A stretch of 42,813 nt of DNA, from contig NW_004085938.1 in assembly GCF_000220395.1 (NCBI RefSeq), positions 1 through 42,813 of the forward strand, in the 5' to 3' direction. The first letter of the stretch is position 1; each line of letters starts with the position of its first letter. Below the pieces are notes generated by a model. The model saw nothing but the letters and a program-made list of their open reading frames with translations. It made no database searches and had not been told where the DNA came from. Made by a program: the position numbers and the translations under genes. The stretch comes from Ichthyophthirius multifiliis. Lineage: Eukaryota > Ciliophora > Oligohymenophorea > Hymenostomatida. Below, in pieces: positions 12,921 to 31,171 of this stretch.

Positions 12921-14335
12921 TTGGGCTATTTTTTATATTTTATATTTTTAATAAATTCTAATGCTTTTTTTTTTATTATTATTAATTTTTTTTTTAAAAA
13001 AAAAAAGTTTTTTTGATTTATTTTTTACTTGCTTTTTTAAAATTTTTTTATAAAAAATTTATTATAATAGAAATATTTATTAGTTTTAAAAATTAAGGTA
13101 TCGAGATATAAGATTTAGCGTTTTGTTTGATGATTGGTTTAATAATAAATAATATTAAATGCTTATTTTTGAAATTTTTTCTTATTTTAATATATCTTGA
13201 TTTAAATATTTATTAAAATAATAAATATAATTTATTTAAATTTAATATGTTATTTTTATATTTAATACTTGTATATATAAAATATTATATAATATTTATT
13301 TTTTTAATTTTTATTTATTTTTAAATATAAATTTTCATTTATTTTTTAACTTAAATATCAATGCATGAGAATATCTAAAAATCATCTAATAATTATCAAA
13401 TTTTTATAAAAAAAAAAAAGAAAATATTAAAAAAAAAAAAATATTAAAATAATTAATATCATACAATTAAAAATATAAATATTCATTTTTTTTTTCGTTT
13501 AAATACAGAAGGAAAAATTCAAGAAATCAATTTCTTGGCATATTAATTATTAATATAACATATTTTTTTAAAAAAATTACAAAATAATAATATTCAAATT
13601 ATAAATAATAATTTATTTAAAAGTATTATATATATTTTTAATGTAAATTTATATTTTATACAGTTTAATAATAAATGATAAAACAAAATGGATAAATAAT
13701 TTATATATTATCTTCTTTATATAGTAATTAAATTTATAAAAAATAAAAAAAATATTTAAAAGACAAAACTATATTAAAATATACATATAAATATTTAATA
13801 TATTATTGTAAAAATATATAAATAATACGAAAAAACAATATATATTTATATATATATAAATTGAAATATATTTATTTATATATTTTTTGTTTTTTAAAAA
13901 ATAAATAAAAAAAAATATATTATATTATATTATATTAATTAATACAATTTTATTTTTATAATTATATATTAAAAAAATATTTAAATATATTTTAATTTAT
14001 TTTTGTTATTTAAAAAAAAAATAAAAAATTAATCATTAAAAATGTAAATATATAAACATAAGTTCAAAAAATTAAAAAACCAAAGAATATTATTATTTTT
14101 ATAAAAATAAATATAATAATTAAACATAAATTTAACACTCATTTCACTTTTTGTAATAAATACATATATACAATTAAAGAAAATTTAATCAAAAAAAAAT
14201 AAAAAAATTTAAATAAGAAATTCTAAAAACAAAAAATAAATTCATATACAAATAATAAAAAATAAAACAAAAACCAAAAAAAAAAACTAAAACAAACCAA
14301 AAAAAAATTAAAATAAAAATAATTTTATAATATAA
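12921..14335. other. 1.4-kb AT-rich divergent intergenic region
   Basis: Region between the RING/SPRY gene (minus) and the Q-rich gene (plus), so it should hold both promoters. It is poly-A/T and alternating AT throughout. I see no coding frame, RNA gene or repeat family. Confidence 0.6.
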
Positions 14336-18546
<4,211 letters not shown>

Positions 18547-19024
18547 TTAGAACTAATTTTATGAAATTAAAAAAATATTATTATTAAAATAATTATATAT
18601 AATATATGTATAATTAATAATTGTTTAACTATTTCTAAATTTTACTTTATTTTTTAATTTTAAATTTCTAAAAAATTTAATTTATTTAATTAAAATATTC
18701 AAAAATTTATATTAATAAATTTAATAAAATAAATAAAAAATAAAACTTAAATAAAGTATATATAAAAAAAATTATGATAATATATAAATATATATATATA
18801 TAAAAAAATCTAAATATATAAAAATATATAAATATATATATATATAAATATATATATATATTTATTTCTATTTACATATATAATTATTACTAATAATATA
18901 TTTATATATTATTAGCTTTGTTTTATTTATTCTATTTACATATACTTTTCTTATTTTATTAATAGCAATTTTATATTTATTTTTATATTTTTATATAAAT
19001 AAAAAATAAAAATAAAAATAAAAA
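18547..19024. other. AT-rich spacer upstream of the PKA catalytic gene
   Basis: 478 nt containing alternating AT stretches (around 18780-18860). It should hold the 3' end of the Q-rich gene and the PKA-C promoter. No gene seen. Confidence 0.6.
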
Positions 19025-20406
<1,382 letters not shown>

Positions 20407-20778
20407 TATTAATATACTAAAATTTGTATGTGAAATAAAAAAATATATATAAATATATATTTATATATATATATAATAAATTTTATTTTTATTATTTATA
20501 TATATATTTAATAGTTTTTAATTAGTTTTTATTTTATTTATAATATATATATATATATATAATATATATATATATAAATTAATTATGATAATAATAGCAT
20601 TATTAATTAATTTATTAAATATATATATATATATATAAGAGAGTTAAAATATATATTCAATAAACAAAATAAATTTTTATTTATTTTTATTAACAATAAT
20701 TTATATAAATAAAATTAAAAAATATAAAAATTAAATTAAAAAAAAAAATTAAATAAAAGCAAAATAAAAAAACTAATC
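20407..20778. other. spacer between PKA-C and PKA-R genes
   Basis: 372 nt of A/T sequence with alternating AT near 20540-20640. The two genes run the same way, so it should hold the PKA-C 3' end and PKA-R promoter. No gene is seen. Confidence 0.6.
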
Positions 20779-22191
20779 ATGAAATCAAGTAAAAAAAAAT
20801 AAATAAAAAACTAAAAAAAAATACGCAATTTAATAATAAAATAAACTTTTTTTTTTTTTTTACCCAATATTATTTATATAAAAATAATATTACTAGATAG
20901 TCCTTAAAAAAAAAAGTAAAATTAGCCAAATTCTCCAAAATCTTAAATTTCGAATTCAAGCGAAGAAGATGATGATATAGTTGAATAAGTCGAAATAAAA
21001 AACTAAAATATTAAATAATAAAGAATATCTGTAAGTGCTGAAGCCTATGGATTATTTAATAAACGAGAAAATTTCGTTGCGAGAATAATTCCTAAAAGTG
21101 AAGAAATAAAATAAAGAATCTTTTCAATAATAAACTAATCATTTATGTTTAATTGTTTAGATAATAAAGAAAAGTAAATAGTAGTAAATGCTATGGAAGA
21201 GAAAAAATACTAAGCAGGAGATTATGTCATAAGATAAGGAGAAGAAGGGACATATTTATATGTAATAGAAAAAGGATAATTAGATTGCTTTAAAAAATAC
21301 TAAAATTAACCCTAACCTACATATTTAAAAACTTACTAACCTAGCGAATCTTTTGGTGAACTTGCACTTCTTTATAATGCACCAAGAGCAGCTTCTATAG
21401 TGGCAAAAACAGAATGCTTAGTTTGGGCTCTTGATAGAGAAACTTTTAATCATATTGTGAAAGATGCAGCTATGAGAAAAAGAGAAAAATATGAATAGTT
21501 TTTGACAAGTCTTCCACTTTTGAAACATATTCATGACCCATATGAAAAAACAAAAATTGCGGATTCTTTAGAAAATAAAGTTTTTTAAAAAGGGGAAAAT
21601 ATTTTGTTATAAGTATTTTTTTTAATATAAATATATATTTATATAAATAATAGGGATCTAAATTTGGAAATATCTATTTTGTAGAAAACGGAGAAGTGAT
21701 AGCTGTTAAAGATGGAAAATAAGTTTTTAAATATGGAAAAGGAGACTATTTCGGAGAAATTCCGTTATTTAAAAATATTTGTCAACCTTTTAACTTTGTT
21801 TCTAATGTATAATATATACAAATATATAAAATATATAAATATATAAATATATATATATATATATTTATATTATATATATAATTATTTATTAATCAATATT
21901 TTAATTTTTGGATTATTTATTTTTACTTTATTTTATTTTTTAAATATATAATTAATAAAATAAAAAAGGTATTAATTTTTTTTATTTATTATTTATTTAA
22001 TTAATTAATGAATAAAAAAAAAATAGAAAAACATTAAATATTATATTTATGTATATAAATATATATATATAATTAAATAGGAAAATAATACTTCTCTTCT
22101 TGTTATAGGAGCAGGAAGCTATAAAACCACCCTTTTTATTGTTGAAGATAAACTTAAAGATAATTTTGGAAAATATTTAGGATTTATATGA
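20779..22191 (+). CDS. cAMP-dependent protein kinase regulatory subunit with a degenerate second cAMP site
   Basis: The ATG at 20779 is in frame with all that follows. Introns 21613-21653 and 21807-22080 leave 1098 nt, 365 residues. The N-terminus is Lys/Gln-rich and I see no clear dimerisation/docking helix pair. The inhibitor segment is QRISVSAEAYG, with Ser at the phospho-acceptor place. Cyclic-nucleotide domain A is complete: GDYVIRQGEEGTYLYVIEKG and the phosphate-binding cassette SFGELALLYNAPRAAS with its Arg. Domain B keeps YFGEIPLF, but the cassette continues KNICQPFNF, so the Arg-Ala-Ala is absent. It ends EDKLKDNFGKYLGFI. The protein should bind and inhibit the kinase encoded just upstream and release it on cAMP binding, with site A likely dominant (inference). 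The first 40 residues contain a run of Phe from a T tract and may include an unrecognised intron. Confidence 0.9.
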
Positions 22192-22553
22192 TGATAATTT
22201 CTTATATAGAAATTTATAAATACATATATAATTTTATTTTTATATAATGATATAAAAATTAAGAATTTCTTTTATGCTGCTATATTAATAAATAATTCTT
22301 ATAGAAAAATAAAAAGTATATAAATGTTTGAAATTATATTTTTTGAATAAATAGTTTATTTTTCGTTAGTATTATTTATTTTTTATAGATTTACTATTAA
22401 TATTATAATAATTTATTCATAAAAGAAAAATCAAAAAAAAAAAAATTTTTTATATTTTTAAATATATTTTATATTTAAATATATTATTTATATATATGTT
22501 TTTATTTTTTTTAAAAAAAAAGAAAAAAAAAATATATATTTATAAAAAAATTA
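22192..22553. other. AT-rich spacer
   Basis: 362 nt between two plus-strand genes, with A and T runs only. No feature is seen. Confidence 0.6.
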
Positions 22554-24213
22554 ATGAATTAATAATTCTAAACCGAATTTGATGGGGATAAAAAAAAGGC
22601 TTAAAATAATATAATGGAAAAACTTCTAGAAGAATACAGTTAAATAAAAAAAGAAAAAGATGATCTTTCCCAAATTATATAAAAAATGGAAGTTAATCAT
22701 TATTCATAAATATAAATGGAAAAAGATAAACTTAAAAAATATTAATAAGAAACATAAAATCTTTAAAAAAAAATAAGACAATTAAAAAATGAATTAGACA
22801 AATACAGAAGCAAAACTTTAAAAAAAAGAAAGCGAATGTTTAGATTTAAATAAAAGAATAGGCTAAAAATATAGCATCGAAGATAAATAAAAAGATAGAG
22901 ATTAAAACATATTTATTAAGTTTATGGGTAAATAATTTTAATATTTTAGTATTATTTAATAAATTAAAAAATTAATAATAGGAAGAAAACCTATATATTC
23001 TAATAATTAAGATGATAGATTAATACTTTTATTGAATCATTTTGAAAATTAAAGGGAAAAATTTGAAAAAGAAAACTTAATTTTAATAAATGAAAAAGAA
23101 TAATTAAATTAAAATTTAATTGAATAAAGTGCAATTTCATAAAAATTGTTTGAAGAAGATAGAAACAAAACTTAATTTTTTGAAAAAGTTTAATAAGAAT
23201 TATTAAATTAAATAAATTAACTTACATAAGAAAAAAACAATCTAATAGAAATAAATTAAAAAATAATTAAAACATAGGAAGCTTTTACTTATTAATATGA
23301 TTAATTAAGCCAAAAATATATAGAAACAAAAAAGAATTATGATAATTAAAAAATATAAATATTTAATTAAGTTCAAAATTAAGAAAATAATATAAATTTC
23401 CAAAATTCAATTGGCAGTAGTAATTTTAATAAAAAAGACGAAAAATCATTTTTCGTTTAAAAATGCATAAATGAAAGTGAAGATATAATAAAAATAGAAG
23501 AAAATGATAACACATTAAAAAATGTATAAGAAATGAATAAAAATAACTCTTTAAAATTAAAACATTTTTAATAAATAATAATATAACTATGTGATATATA
23601 TTAAGTAGAAAACGAAAACTAATTAATATAATGTGCCCAAAAAACAGAATTAGTAATGTAGGCTATACCTAAAATGGAAAATATATTATAATAAATAACT
23701 TAAGTTCTTTTCGGGGAAAAAAAAAAAGTCTAAAGTATTGATAAAATAGTTCCAATACTGTAAAAATAATAATAAGATTTAAAACTTATAGATTAGTTTT
23801 TTAATTTTAAAAACATTTTATGCACTTTACTTGATTTAGATGAAGAATGTACTGATAAAGATATTATTGAATAGATTAAAATTAAGAAAAAAAATTAGAT
23901 TATATTGTAAAAAATTTAAAGCTTGTTTAAAGTTGATAATATTGAGTATTTATTTGAAAAACTTTAAAATTTTAATTCCTAAATTGTTGGTATGTAAAGA
24001 TTTATTAAAATTATAAAAAAACTTCTTGAATTAGATGAAGATATGAGATAGGATGCTTGTTTTACACATATTTTAAAATTAATTGAAAATTTTAAAATTA
24101 ATGACTTTGACTTAGTTTTTAATATTTAAAAAAAGTTAAACTTAACAGACCATAATTAAATCTTGTAAAAAATTGATTTATTAATCAAAAATTAATAATT
24201 ACAATTGATATGA
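22554..24213 (+). CDS. coiled-coil protein, possibly CEP70-like basal-body component
   Basis: The start is ATG at 22554 (MNQQFQTEFDGDKKKAQ), the furthest upstream in frame; TGA at 24211-24213. One intron at 22928-22981 joins KFMG to RKPIYSNN in phase. Without it the length is 1606 nt, one over a multiple of three. The extra base fits the A run near 22820, where the frame changes from KYRSKTLKK to ESECLDLNKR. About 534 residues: the first 330 are coiled coil. The C-terminal part (QKIQSLFKVDNIEYLFEK, then GMQRFIKIIKKLLELDED) resembles the tail of CEP70, a centrosomal protein. I compared this from memory only, so the name is tentative. If right, it would act at basal bodies. Confidence 0.7.
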
Positions 24214-24558
24214 AATATTAAAAGTATTATTTTTATATTTTAAACATTAGTTAATTAATTTGTTAATTTGTATATATATATATATATATCGTAATATATT
24301 TATTATTTATACAAATTTAATATTTATAATTGTATTATTTATAAATTTATATTAATAATTATAAAAATATTATAAAAAAGAAGGATTACTAATTAAATAT
24401 ATAAATATATATAATAATAAATTTATTAAATATATGGCATATTTAAAATATATGTAGATAAATTAATATTTTTCTCTTTTACTTCTAGAAAAAAATAATT
24501 TATTTGTAAATATTTTATAATAATATATTAAAAAATAAATACGATTTTTTTTTAAAAA
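24214..24558. other. AT-rich spacer
   Basis: 345 nt with a short alternating AT run near 24272-24288. No gene is seen. Confidence 0.6.
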
Positions 24559-25644
24559 ATGTTAGAAATATAATATACTTGCAAAGAACTATCAGTACAG
24601 TGTCTTTTTTCCGTTTTAGGTTGTTTATACACATTTTTTATAATAGTATTTTCTGTAAGCTGTATGCTCTAAATGTACTAATACATGCAAAGAATATCAT
24701 TTGAAATATTACCTTTAAGCACAACCTTAGTCCAAAGTATTTTATAATTTATTTTAAGTTTGTTTATTTCAGATATAAGAATACTTCTTTCATGCATATA
24801 TATATAAAGTATAACATTTAGTCTAATTACAATGAGTTTATCTTTATTATTTTATCGGACAAGCATTTATGATGATTAATTCAATAAAAAAGTATAAAAA
24901 ATAATAATGATAGTTTACGGCTTATTTACTTTAATCATTAGCATATTATGGATTTTTATGATTTCAACTATTGAAAGGTCTAGCTGTTCCACATGGTTTG
25001 GAAATAATTATTACATTCCTGTAATTTTAAACACTTTATGTGCTACATTAAGTATTTTTTATGGTCTTAAATTAAAATATAATCTAAAATAATTCTACGA
25101 AAAAAATTTATTAGGTGAAAAGTCAGTTTAATCTTATTTACTTTCAAATCATATATAATAATATCAATAATCAAGTAAATAAATTACAATGATTATTCTT
25201 ACATTATTATTAACTATCGGATTCTAAATTTTATTAAATATTCTTAGAAATACTGTCTTTTTTAATCATATTTCTTGCAAAAAAGATTTCACATTTTATG
25301 CTTTATCTTAAGGCACTTAATTTGTTTTTTTATTGTTTACATTTGTAGAAGTTACTCCTTGTATAATTATTCCTTACATTTTCTATTTTTTACCTGTAGA
25401 ACATTAAAAGAGCAAAAAAAATAGACCTGATATTGTTTCTGATCATTAATAAAAATAGGAAAATGATTTTTAATAAAAAAATCCTGAAGGGTTAAATTAA
25501 TAAAATTAAAATCATTTAAATTAAGATTTAAATTTTGATAATACTTAAGATGATTTGGAAAATTCTAATAGAAAAAATAGAAAAAGTACTTTTGTAATAA
25601 GCTAAAGTAAACTTGATTTTTCTTTTAAAATTAATGATTAGTGA
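24559..25644 (+). CDS. seven-transmembrane protein (GPCR-like or THH1/TOM1-like)
   Basis: Single-exon gene of exactly 1086 nt, 361 residues, ATG at 24559 and TGA at 25642-25644. Seven hydrophobic segments can be marked: about residues 16-36, 62-82, 88-108, 117-137, 150-170, 206-226 and 246-272. The loop after segment 4 holds Cys (SSCSTWFG), another Cys lies before segment 7 (HISCKKDF), and segment 7 contains FVEVTPCIIIPY. The C-terminal 90 residues are hydrophilic, rich in Q, N and D, and probably cytosolic. The topology fits a GPCR or the THH1/TOM1/TOM3 family. No family motif is strong enough to choose. Ligand and partners are unknown. Confidence 0.8.
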
Positions 25645-26206
25645 TTGGTTATATTTGAATTATAAAACTTATTTAAATATAAATATAAGTATTAAATATG
25701 ATTGAAAAAAAAATTAACAATATATATAATTCAAATTATATATAATTGTTTTATGAATAAAAGATAAATAATTATTTTTAAATTTAATTATATATAAATA
25801 ATTATTAATATTTTATTTTTTTAGATAAATATAAATTAATTAATAATATAAATAATCATGGAAAAAAAATTAAATAAACAAATATATAATTAATAATTAA
25901 AAAATAATTATAATAAAATAATTAATAAGGATAAAAATATTCTAATAAATAAAGATATAAAAATATTTTCTTAAAATATTCTGTTATATAAATAATAAAT
26001 AAAGTTTATTTTTTCAAATAAAAAAATGTTTGTATATTTATATGATAGTTTATTTTTATCTTAAAAAGTTATCAATGTATTTTTAAATTATAATTTATAA
26101 AAAAAATATACAGAAAATATTATCTTTAAAAATAATTTATCCTCGCATTTTTAATTTATGTTCAACAAAATGCTAATAAACTAATTATTTATTAATTAAA
26201 AAAAAT
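25645..26206. other. AT-rich spacer next to the tRNA
   Basis: 560 nt. It is open in a few frames only because TGA is the sole stop codon. No conserved peptide is visible. Confidence 0.5.
26198..26205 (-). terminator. RNA polymerase III terminator of the tRNA gene
   Basis: A run of eight A on the plus strand is eight T on the minus strand, starting one base past the tRNA 3' end. Confidence 0.8.
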
Positions 26207-26282
26207 ACACCCACCAAGGGGCTCGAACCCTTGACCACTAGCTTAAAAGGCTAGCGCTCTACCGACTGAGCTAGACGGGTGT
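26207..26282 (-). tRNA. tRNA-Lys (UUU), intronless
   Basis: 76-nt cloverleaf on the minus strand. The acceptor stem ACACCCG pairs with TGGGTGT (one G-T). The D arm contains box A (TAGCTCAGTCGG). The anticodon stem CTAGC/GCTAG closes the loop CTTTTAA, so the anticodon is UUU. The T arm GGTTCGAGCCC is box B. No CCA is encoded and there is no intron. It decodes AAA/AAG, the commonest Lys codons here. It is not one of the suppressor-type tRNA-Gln species that read TAA/TAG. Confidence 0.95.
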
Positions 26283-27793
26283 TTATATATATTAAATATA
26301 TAATCTAGTTAATAAATGATATGTAAAATATTGATTGATTTAAAAATAAAAATAATATTGAATCATCAATTAGGCTTAAATATATTACTATTATTTCGTC
26401 TTTGTATTTTTATTTTTTAGAAAACTTAATTATAAAAGTTAATATACTGATTTATATAAATAAATAAGAATTTATCAAAAACTTCTTTGAAAAGAATAAA
26501 AATTATAATAATTATAATTTATTTTTTATTTAAAAATAAAAAAAAAAAAATATTATATTTTAATAATTCATTTAAAAATAGAAAAAAATTAATTATAATT
26601 TTTCAATTAATATTTCAAAATATTTTGATATATTTTTTATTTTTTTATTTATATTCTTATTAAAAACTAACTTGTCATTTAAAATATTATAAAAAAACAA
26701 TCATCTATTTATGATTCTTAAAAAATTATATCTTATGCACTAAAATCTAATGTAAAAAACATTATTATAAATTTTTATTCCAATTAATTTGATGGAAATA
26801 TATCATCACCATAATCTTAGAGTTTTATAAAAAGTAACTGATTATAATATGAATTTTCTATAACTTTTATTATCTTTTTTATTTTTTTAGAAAAAAATAA
26901 TTAATACTTTTTATACTTTTTATTTGTGTAAAATAAAATAAATAATTAATTGCCTTATAAGATTTTATTTTTTATAGAATCTTTATAAAATATTTAAATT
27001 TTATTCGTATATTATATTATTATATTAATTTAAATATAATAATGTAATCTATAAAAAAAAAATTAGTTTTTAATTATGAGTTGCATTATATTAACATTTT
27101 TTATTTATTTATTAAATATTTGATGTTTTAATTATATTCTTAAAAAAATAAAATATTAGACTATATAAGATTCACATAAATTTTTATTTTTGAAATATGA
27201 TTATTCTTTTTATATAAATAAAATAATAATATTTTAAATAAAAAAAAAATATATAATTTACTATTTTCTATCTTTTATTTTTTAAAGTATATTATTTATT
27301 GGATTTTATTTTTTAATTTTAATATTTTTTATTTAATTTTTGATATATTAATTAGCTTTTATATTTTAATATTATAAATAATAAATTGTAAAATCTATTA
27401 ATTACTCCTTAATCTGATATTGCTTTTGTTCAAATTATCTAATTATTTTATTTACTTATATATGAAACTGTTTTATTAAATACCTATGTTATATTTGTTT
27501 TAACACAAATTAAAAATAATTATTTTCGGCTTTATTTTTCTATATTTTATAACTTATATAAATTTTAATGTTTTTAATTTTATTTTATTAAATGTATTAT
27601 TTTGTAATAATATATAAAATATATTAGTATAAAATTTATGATATTAAAACTAATATTTTAATTAGCTAATTTTGCTAATAATATTAATTTTTATTAAATA
27701 TCCAATTAAAATATTAATAAAACATAATATTATTTACATTTTAATTCTATTCTTTTTTTAAAATAAATATAACAAAAATGAAATCAATAAAAA
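26283..27793. other. 1.5-kb AT-rich intergenic region
   Basis: Between the tRNA 5' side and the hydrolase 3' end. A/T runs only. I find no conserved peptide in any ciliate-code frame and no RNA fold I can support. Confidence 0.55.
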
Positions 27794-29042
27794 TCATAAT
27801 TTTTAATTTTTAGTTTATTCTTAATTATCAATAATAGATAAGAAAGCCTAAATTAAAGCTGAAAGTTCTTAAGGTCTAGTTGTTTATAAATTATGAGTAG
27901 CATTTTAGAATTAAAATACAAAATTACTCTAAAAGTTGTTCTTATCTAATTCAAGTCCCAAAGTATTTTTATTTTCAAAAGTAACTTATGAAGATTAAAT
28001 AACTTTCCAAATCTCATCTTCAATTATTTCAGGACTAATAAATAAATCTTTGTCATTATATGCGAAAAATCTCGGAATTTTATTATCAATTTATTTCATT
28101 ATTTCTATAGCAAAATCTAGACCTTCTAGTTCATATTTAAGAAACACAATAATATCATAAATTGAAAGCATATTAACTAATACAAAAGCCTTTTATTATT
28201 CTTTAGGAAGTTATTTTATTTGTTATTAAAACTAAGTAAGTTTCTATTATATTTAGGCCCTAAAATTATCATCATTTAAAGTTTTAATATTTATTTAAGA
28301 ATATAAATCTGGTAGTAAATGATTTTTTATATAAAAAATAGATTACTAATAAGCGGCCCATCTATAAAAAAAAAGCAAAATAAAAATAATATAAAATTAA
28401 TAAAAATAAAATTTTAAAAAATATAATAATAAAAACTCATATAAAGGAATTGAAGCTAATTATATTAAAGCTTTAACTTTTTAAGGATATTTATATGAAA
28501 AACATTTACCAATAACACCTCCAAAAGAATGTACTATTATAACAACTTTTTCAATTTAAAGTTTTTATAAAAGATCATAAACTAAATTCATTGATTCTTC
28601 GAAATTAGAATCAAATTATCCTTTTAAGAAATTGATTAGATTTTTTTATTTTTAAAAATATACCTCTTCTTTCGTCGAATTAATCAAGACCTGGTATACA
28701 GAAATTAATCCATCTGCAATAGTTCAAAGGAAAAGAAGATTAAAGTAATTTAAAACTTTAATGTGAATCTGGAATTCCATGAATAGTAAATATTACATTA
28801 GAAGTTATAAATGTTTAGTTTTTTTCTTTTAAATTATCAGTTATTAAAACAAATCTATTTCCTGAAAGATATATTTTTTAAGGAATTTAATATTCATTAT
28901 CTAAATTTAATTATTAAATATTCTTTTGTTATGCTATGAGCTTATTAAATATTTAAAAATTTCTTGCAGAGTAATTTTATATTACTTATTTTTAATGTTA
29001 TATTTCTTGTTAAGATCTTATATCTTTGCATATTTCCCCCAT
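27794..29042 (-). CDS. alpha/beta hydrolase (lipase/esterase type)
   Basis: ATG at 29040-29042, TGA at 27794-27796. Introns 28621-28663 and 28362-28436 leave 1131 nt, 376 residues, with all phases exact. The fold marks are HGIPDSHQSF (oxyanion-side HG), the nucleophile elbow VVIIVHSFGGVIG with the Ser, FFAYNDKDLFIS as the likely acid region, and ATHNLQTTRP with the likely catalytic His. The elbow has His in place of the first Gly of GxSxG, as in many alpha/beta hydrolases of the epoxide hydrolase/esterase group. The N-terminus (MGEICKDIRSQQ) has no signal peptide, so a cytosolic enzyme is likely. The substrate is unknown. Confidence 0.85.
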
Positions 29043-29613
29043 GTTTTTTTAAAAATAATAGTATAATAATATAATAATATAAAAAAAAATTATATAAAGT
29101 GTTTTTTGTTATATTTATAAAATTTAAATGAAAATTTGAATACGTAATAAAATATATCATAATAATAAAATATCATAAATAATATAATAAAATATATATA
29201 AATTATAAAAAAATTGATGTTAATTTATATAATAAAATAGAAAACTTAAAAAAAAAAAATAATTAAAAATACTAAATGAAAAATAAATAAATATGAACAA
29301 ATAATTAATATATATATATATTATAATATATATAAACATTTATATATATATATATATATATATTTATATTTTTATTATATATTTAAAAATATATTTAAAT
29401 ATAAATAATGAATATATTTTATAAAATTTATTTAATAATATTAAATTTATTAAAAATTAATATAATATATTATATAATTATAATATCATAAAATATTAAA
29501 TAACTATTATACTTATTTGAAAATAAAATATTTGAATTAATTATTATCATATATATTTATAATATATAATTTTTATCATAATAATTTAATAATATTTCAT
29601 TAAATTAACAAAT
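29043..29613. other. divergent AT-rich promoter region
   Basis: 570 nt between the hydrolase (minus) and the VAP gene (plus). Alternating AT near 29300-29362. No gene is seen. Confidence 0.6.
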
Positions 29614-30457
29614 ATGAAATATTTGATTCTTTCTTCGAATGAAATTTATTTTGAGTTAAAAGAAAATTAAGTTCCTTTGAAAACATAAATGACATTAACA
29701 AATTCTTCTTATATTCCAATTTTATTTAAGGTTTTTTTAATATTTATATATTGTATAAAAATGACAATAAATTATTTTATACGATATAAATAACTTAAAA
29801 AATAAAATTTATAAAATATAGATAAAAACAACTGATGTAATATATTTTTCAGTTAAACCTCATAAAGGAATAATAAATCCAAGTTAATAAATAGATATTG
29901 TATTTGAAATAATAAAGCCAATAGTATAAAAAAAAATATTTATAACTTAAAAAATAAAATATATTAGACTAAATAAGATGCAGAAAATTTAGTAGAAAAC
30001 AAATTTTAAGTTTAGACTATATAATGTATGACTATAAAAAATGCTAATGAATTTGAAAATATATGGAAATAAATAGATTAAAATAAAATTGATTAATTTA
30101 AATTGAAAGTTAATATATATAAAACTGTTAATAATGTAAAAGAATTCATTGTAAATTAAAAATCAGAATATTAGTCTGTATATTAATAAGTCAGGCAATG
30201 GTATTAATACATAAATATATATATATAATAAAATAAAAATTAACTTATTTATTTATATATATATAAATATTACTTTTAATAATTAACATTTATTTAGTTT
30301 CAAAATAATTATAAAAATAAAATAATCTTATTATATTTAATTACTATATGTAATGTAAATCATATAAATAAAAAAGAAATATAAAAAATTTGAAATTATA
30401 TTTATAATGAAAAAAAAAAATTATATATATATAATTAAAATTTTTTTATATATTAAA

Positions 30458-30495
<38 letters not shown>

Positions 30496-30881
30496 TTTCA
30501 TATATATATTTATATATATTTTTTTTTTTATAATTTATTATTTATTAATATTTTATTTTATTATTTTTTTATTTTTTAATTTTTTATTTTATTTGATATT
30601 TTTTTATTTTACTTAATTCTAGTAATGTTCTTTCAAATAATATAAGTTCAAAAGATTAAGAAGATTAACTGAGAAAAAAATTTACTTTGTTATCTTAAAA
30701 TTATGATGAGTTAGAAAAAACCATTAAAGTTGCAAAAGCTTAAAGATAATAAGCATATAATTAATTACTTTAAAGTTAATTTCAAAACTAAGTAAATGGA
30801 TAACATGATAAAGATTAAAGTTCTTATAAATTTTTTTTTATTTTAATAGGAATAATTTTAGCATTTGTATTTTTTAAATGA
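29614..30881 (+). CDS. VAP-family (MSP domain) ER membrane protein
   Basis: ATG at 29614, TGA at 30879-30881. Introns 29731-29821, 29924-29967 and 30201-30622 leave 711 nt, 236 residues. The MSP domain is at residues 1-120: VPLKTQMTLTNSS, FKIKTTDVIYFSVKPHKG, INPSQQIDIVFEI and NKFQVQTI. These mirror the VAP core that binds FFAT peptides. A coiled coil follows (NYDELEKTIKVAKAQRQQ). One C-terminal membrane anchor, YKFFFILIGIILAFVFF, ends the protein. VAPs sit in the ER membrane and hold lipid-transfer proteins at contact sites; that role here is from the family. The third intron (422 nt, with AT repeats) is long for this genome. Confidence 0.9.
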
Positions 30882-31171
30882 AAAATTATTTAAATTTATA
30901 TTTTTTTAAGAACAAATTATTAGAAATTTTTAAAAAGTACATATAAATATTTTCATAAAAGCAATATAAAATAAATGTATAAATAATTATAAATTTAAAA
31001 AATGTATATAAAATTTATAAAAATAATATGATTTTATATCATAAATTTTATTATTAATTAAAAATAAATATTTTATAATATTTATAATTTTTATTTTAAG
31101 CCAACTAATATAAATAAAATTATAAATTAAAAATAAAATTTAATAAATTTATATATAAAAAAAATAATAAT

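Noticed and set aside
21308-21319. Telomere-like AACCCTAACCTA string
   Set aside because: It lies in a PKA-R exon and codes for NQPQPTY. It is a single occurrence, and ciliates of this group use CCCCAA repeats.
25859-26200. Possible small plus-strand ORF starting ATGGAAAAAAAATTAAAT
   Set aside because: It stays open only because TGA is the sole stop. Composition is low-complexity, no motif is seen, and it would run antisense into the tRNA gene.
30407-30616. 69-residue ORF of Ile/Tyr repeats inside the VAP gene
   Set aside because: It lies in the third intron and is made by alternating AT and T runs. The VAP frame is exact when the whole segment is removed.
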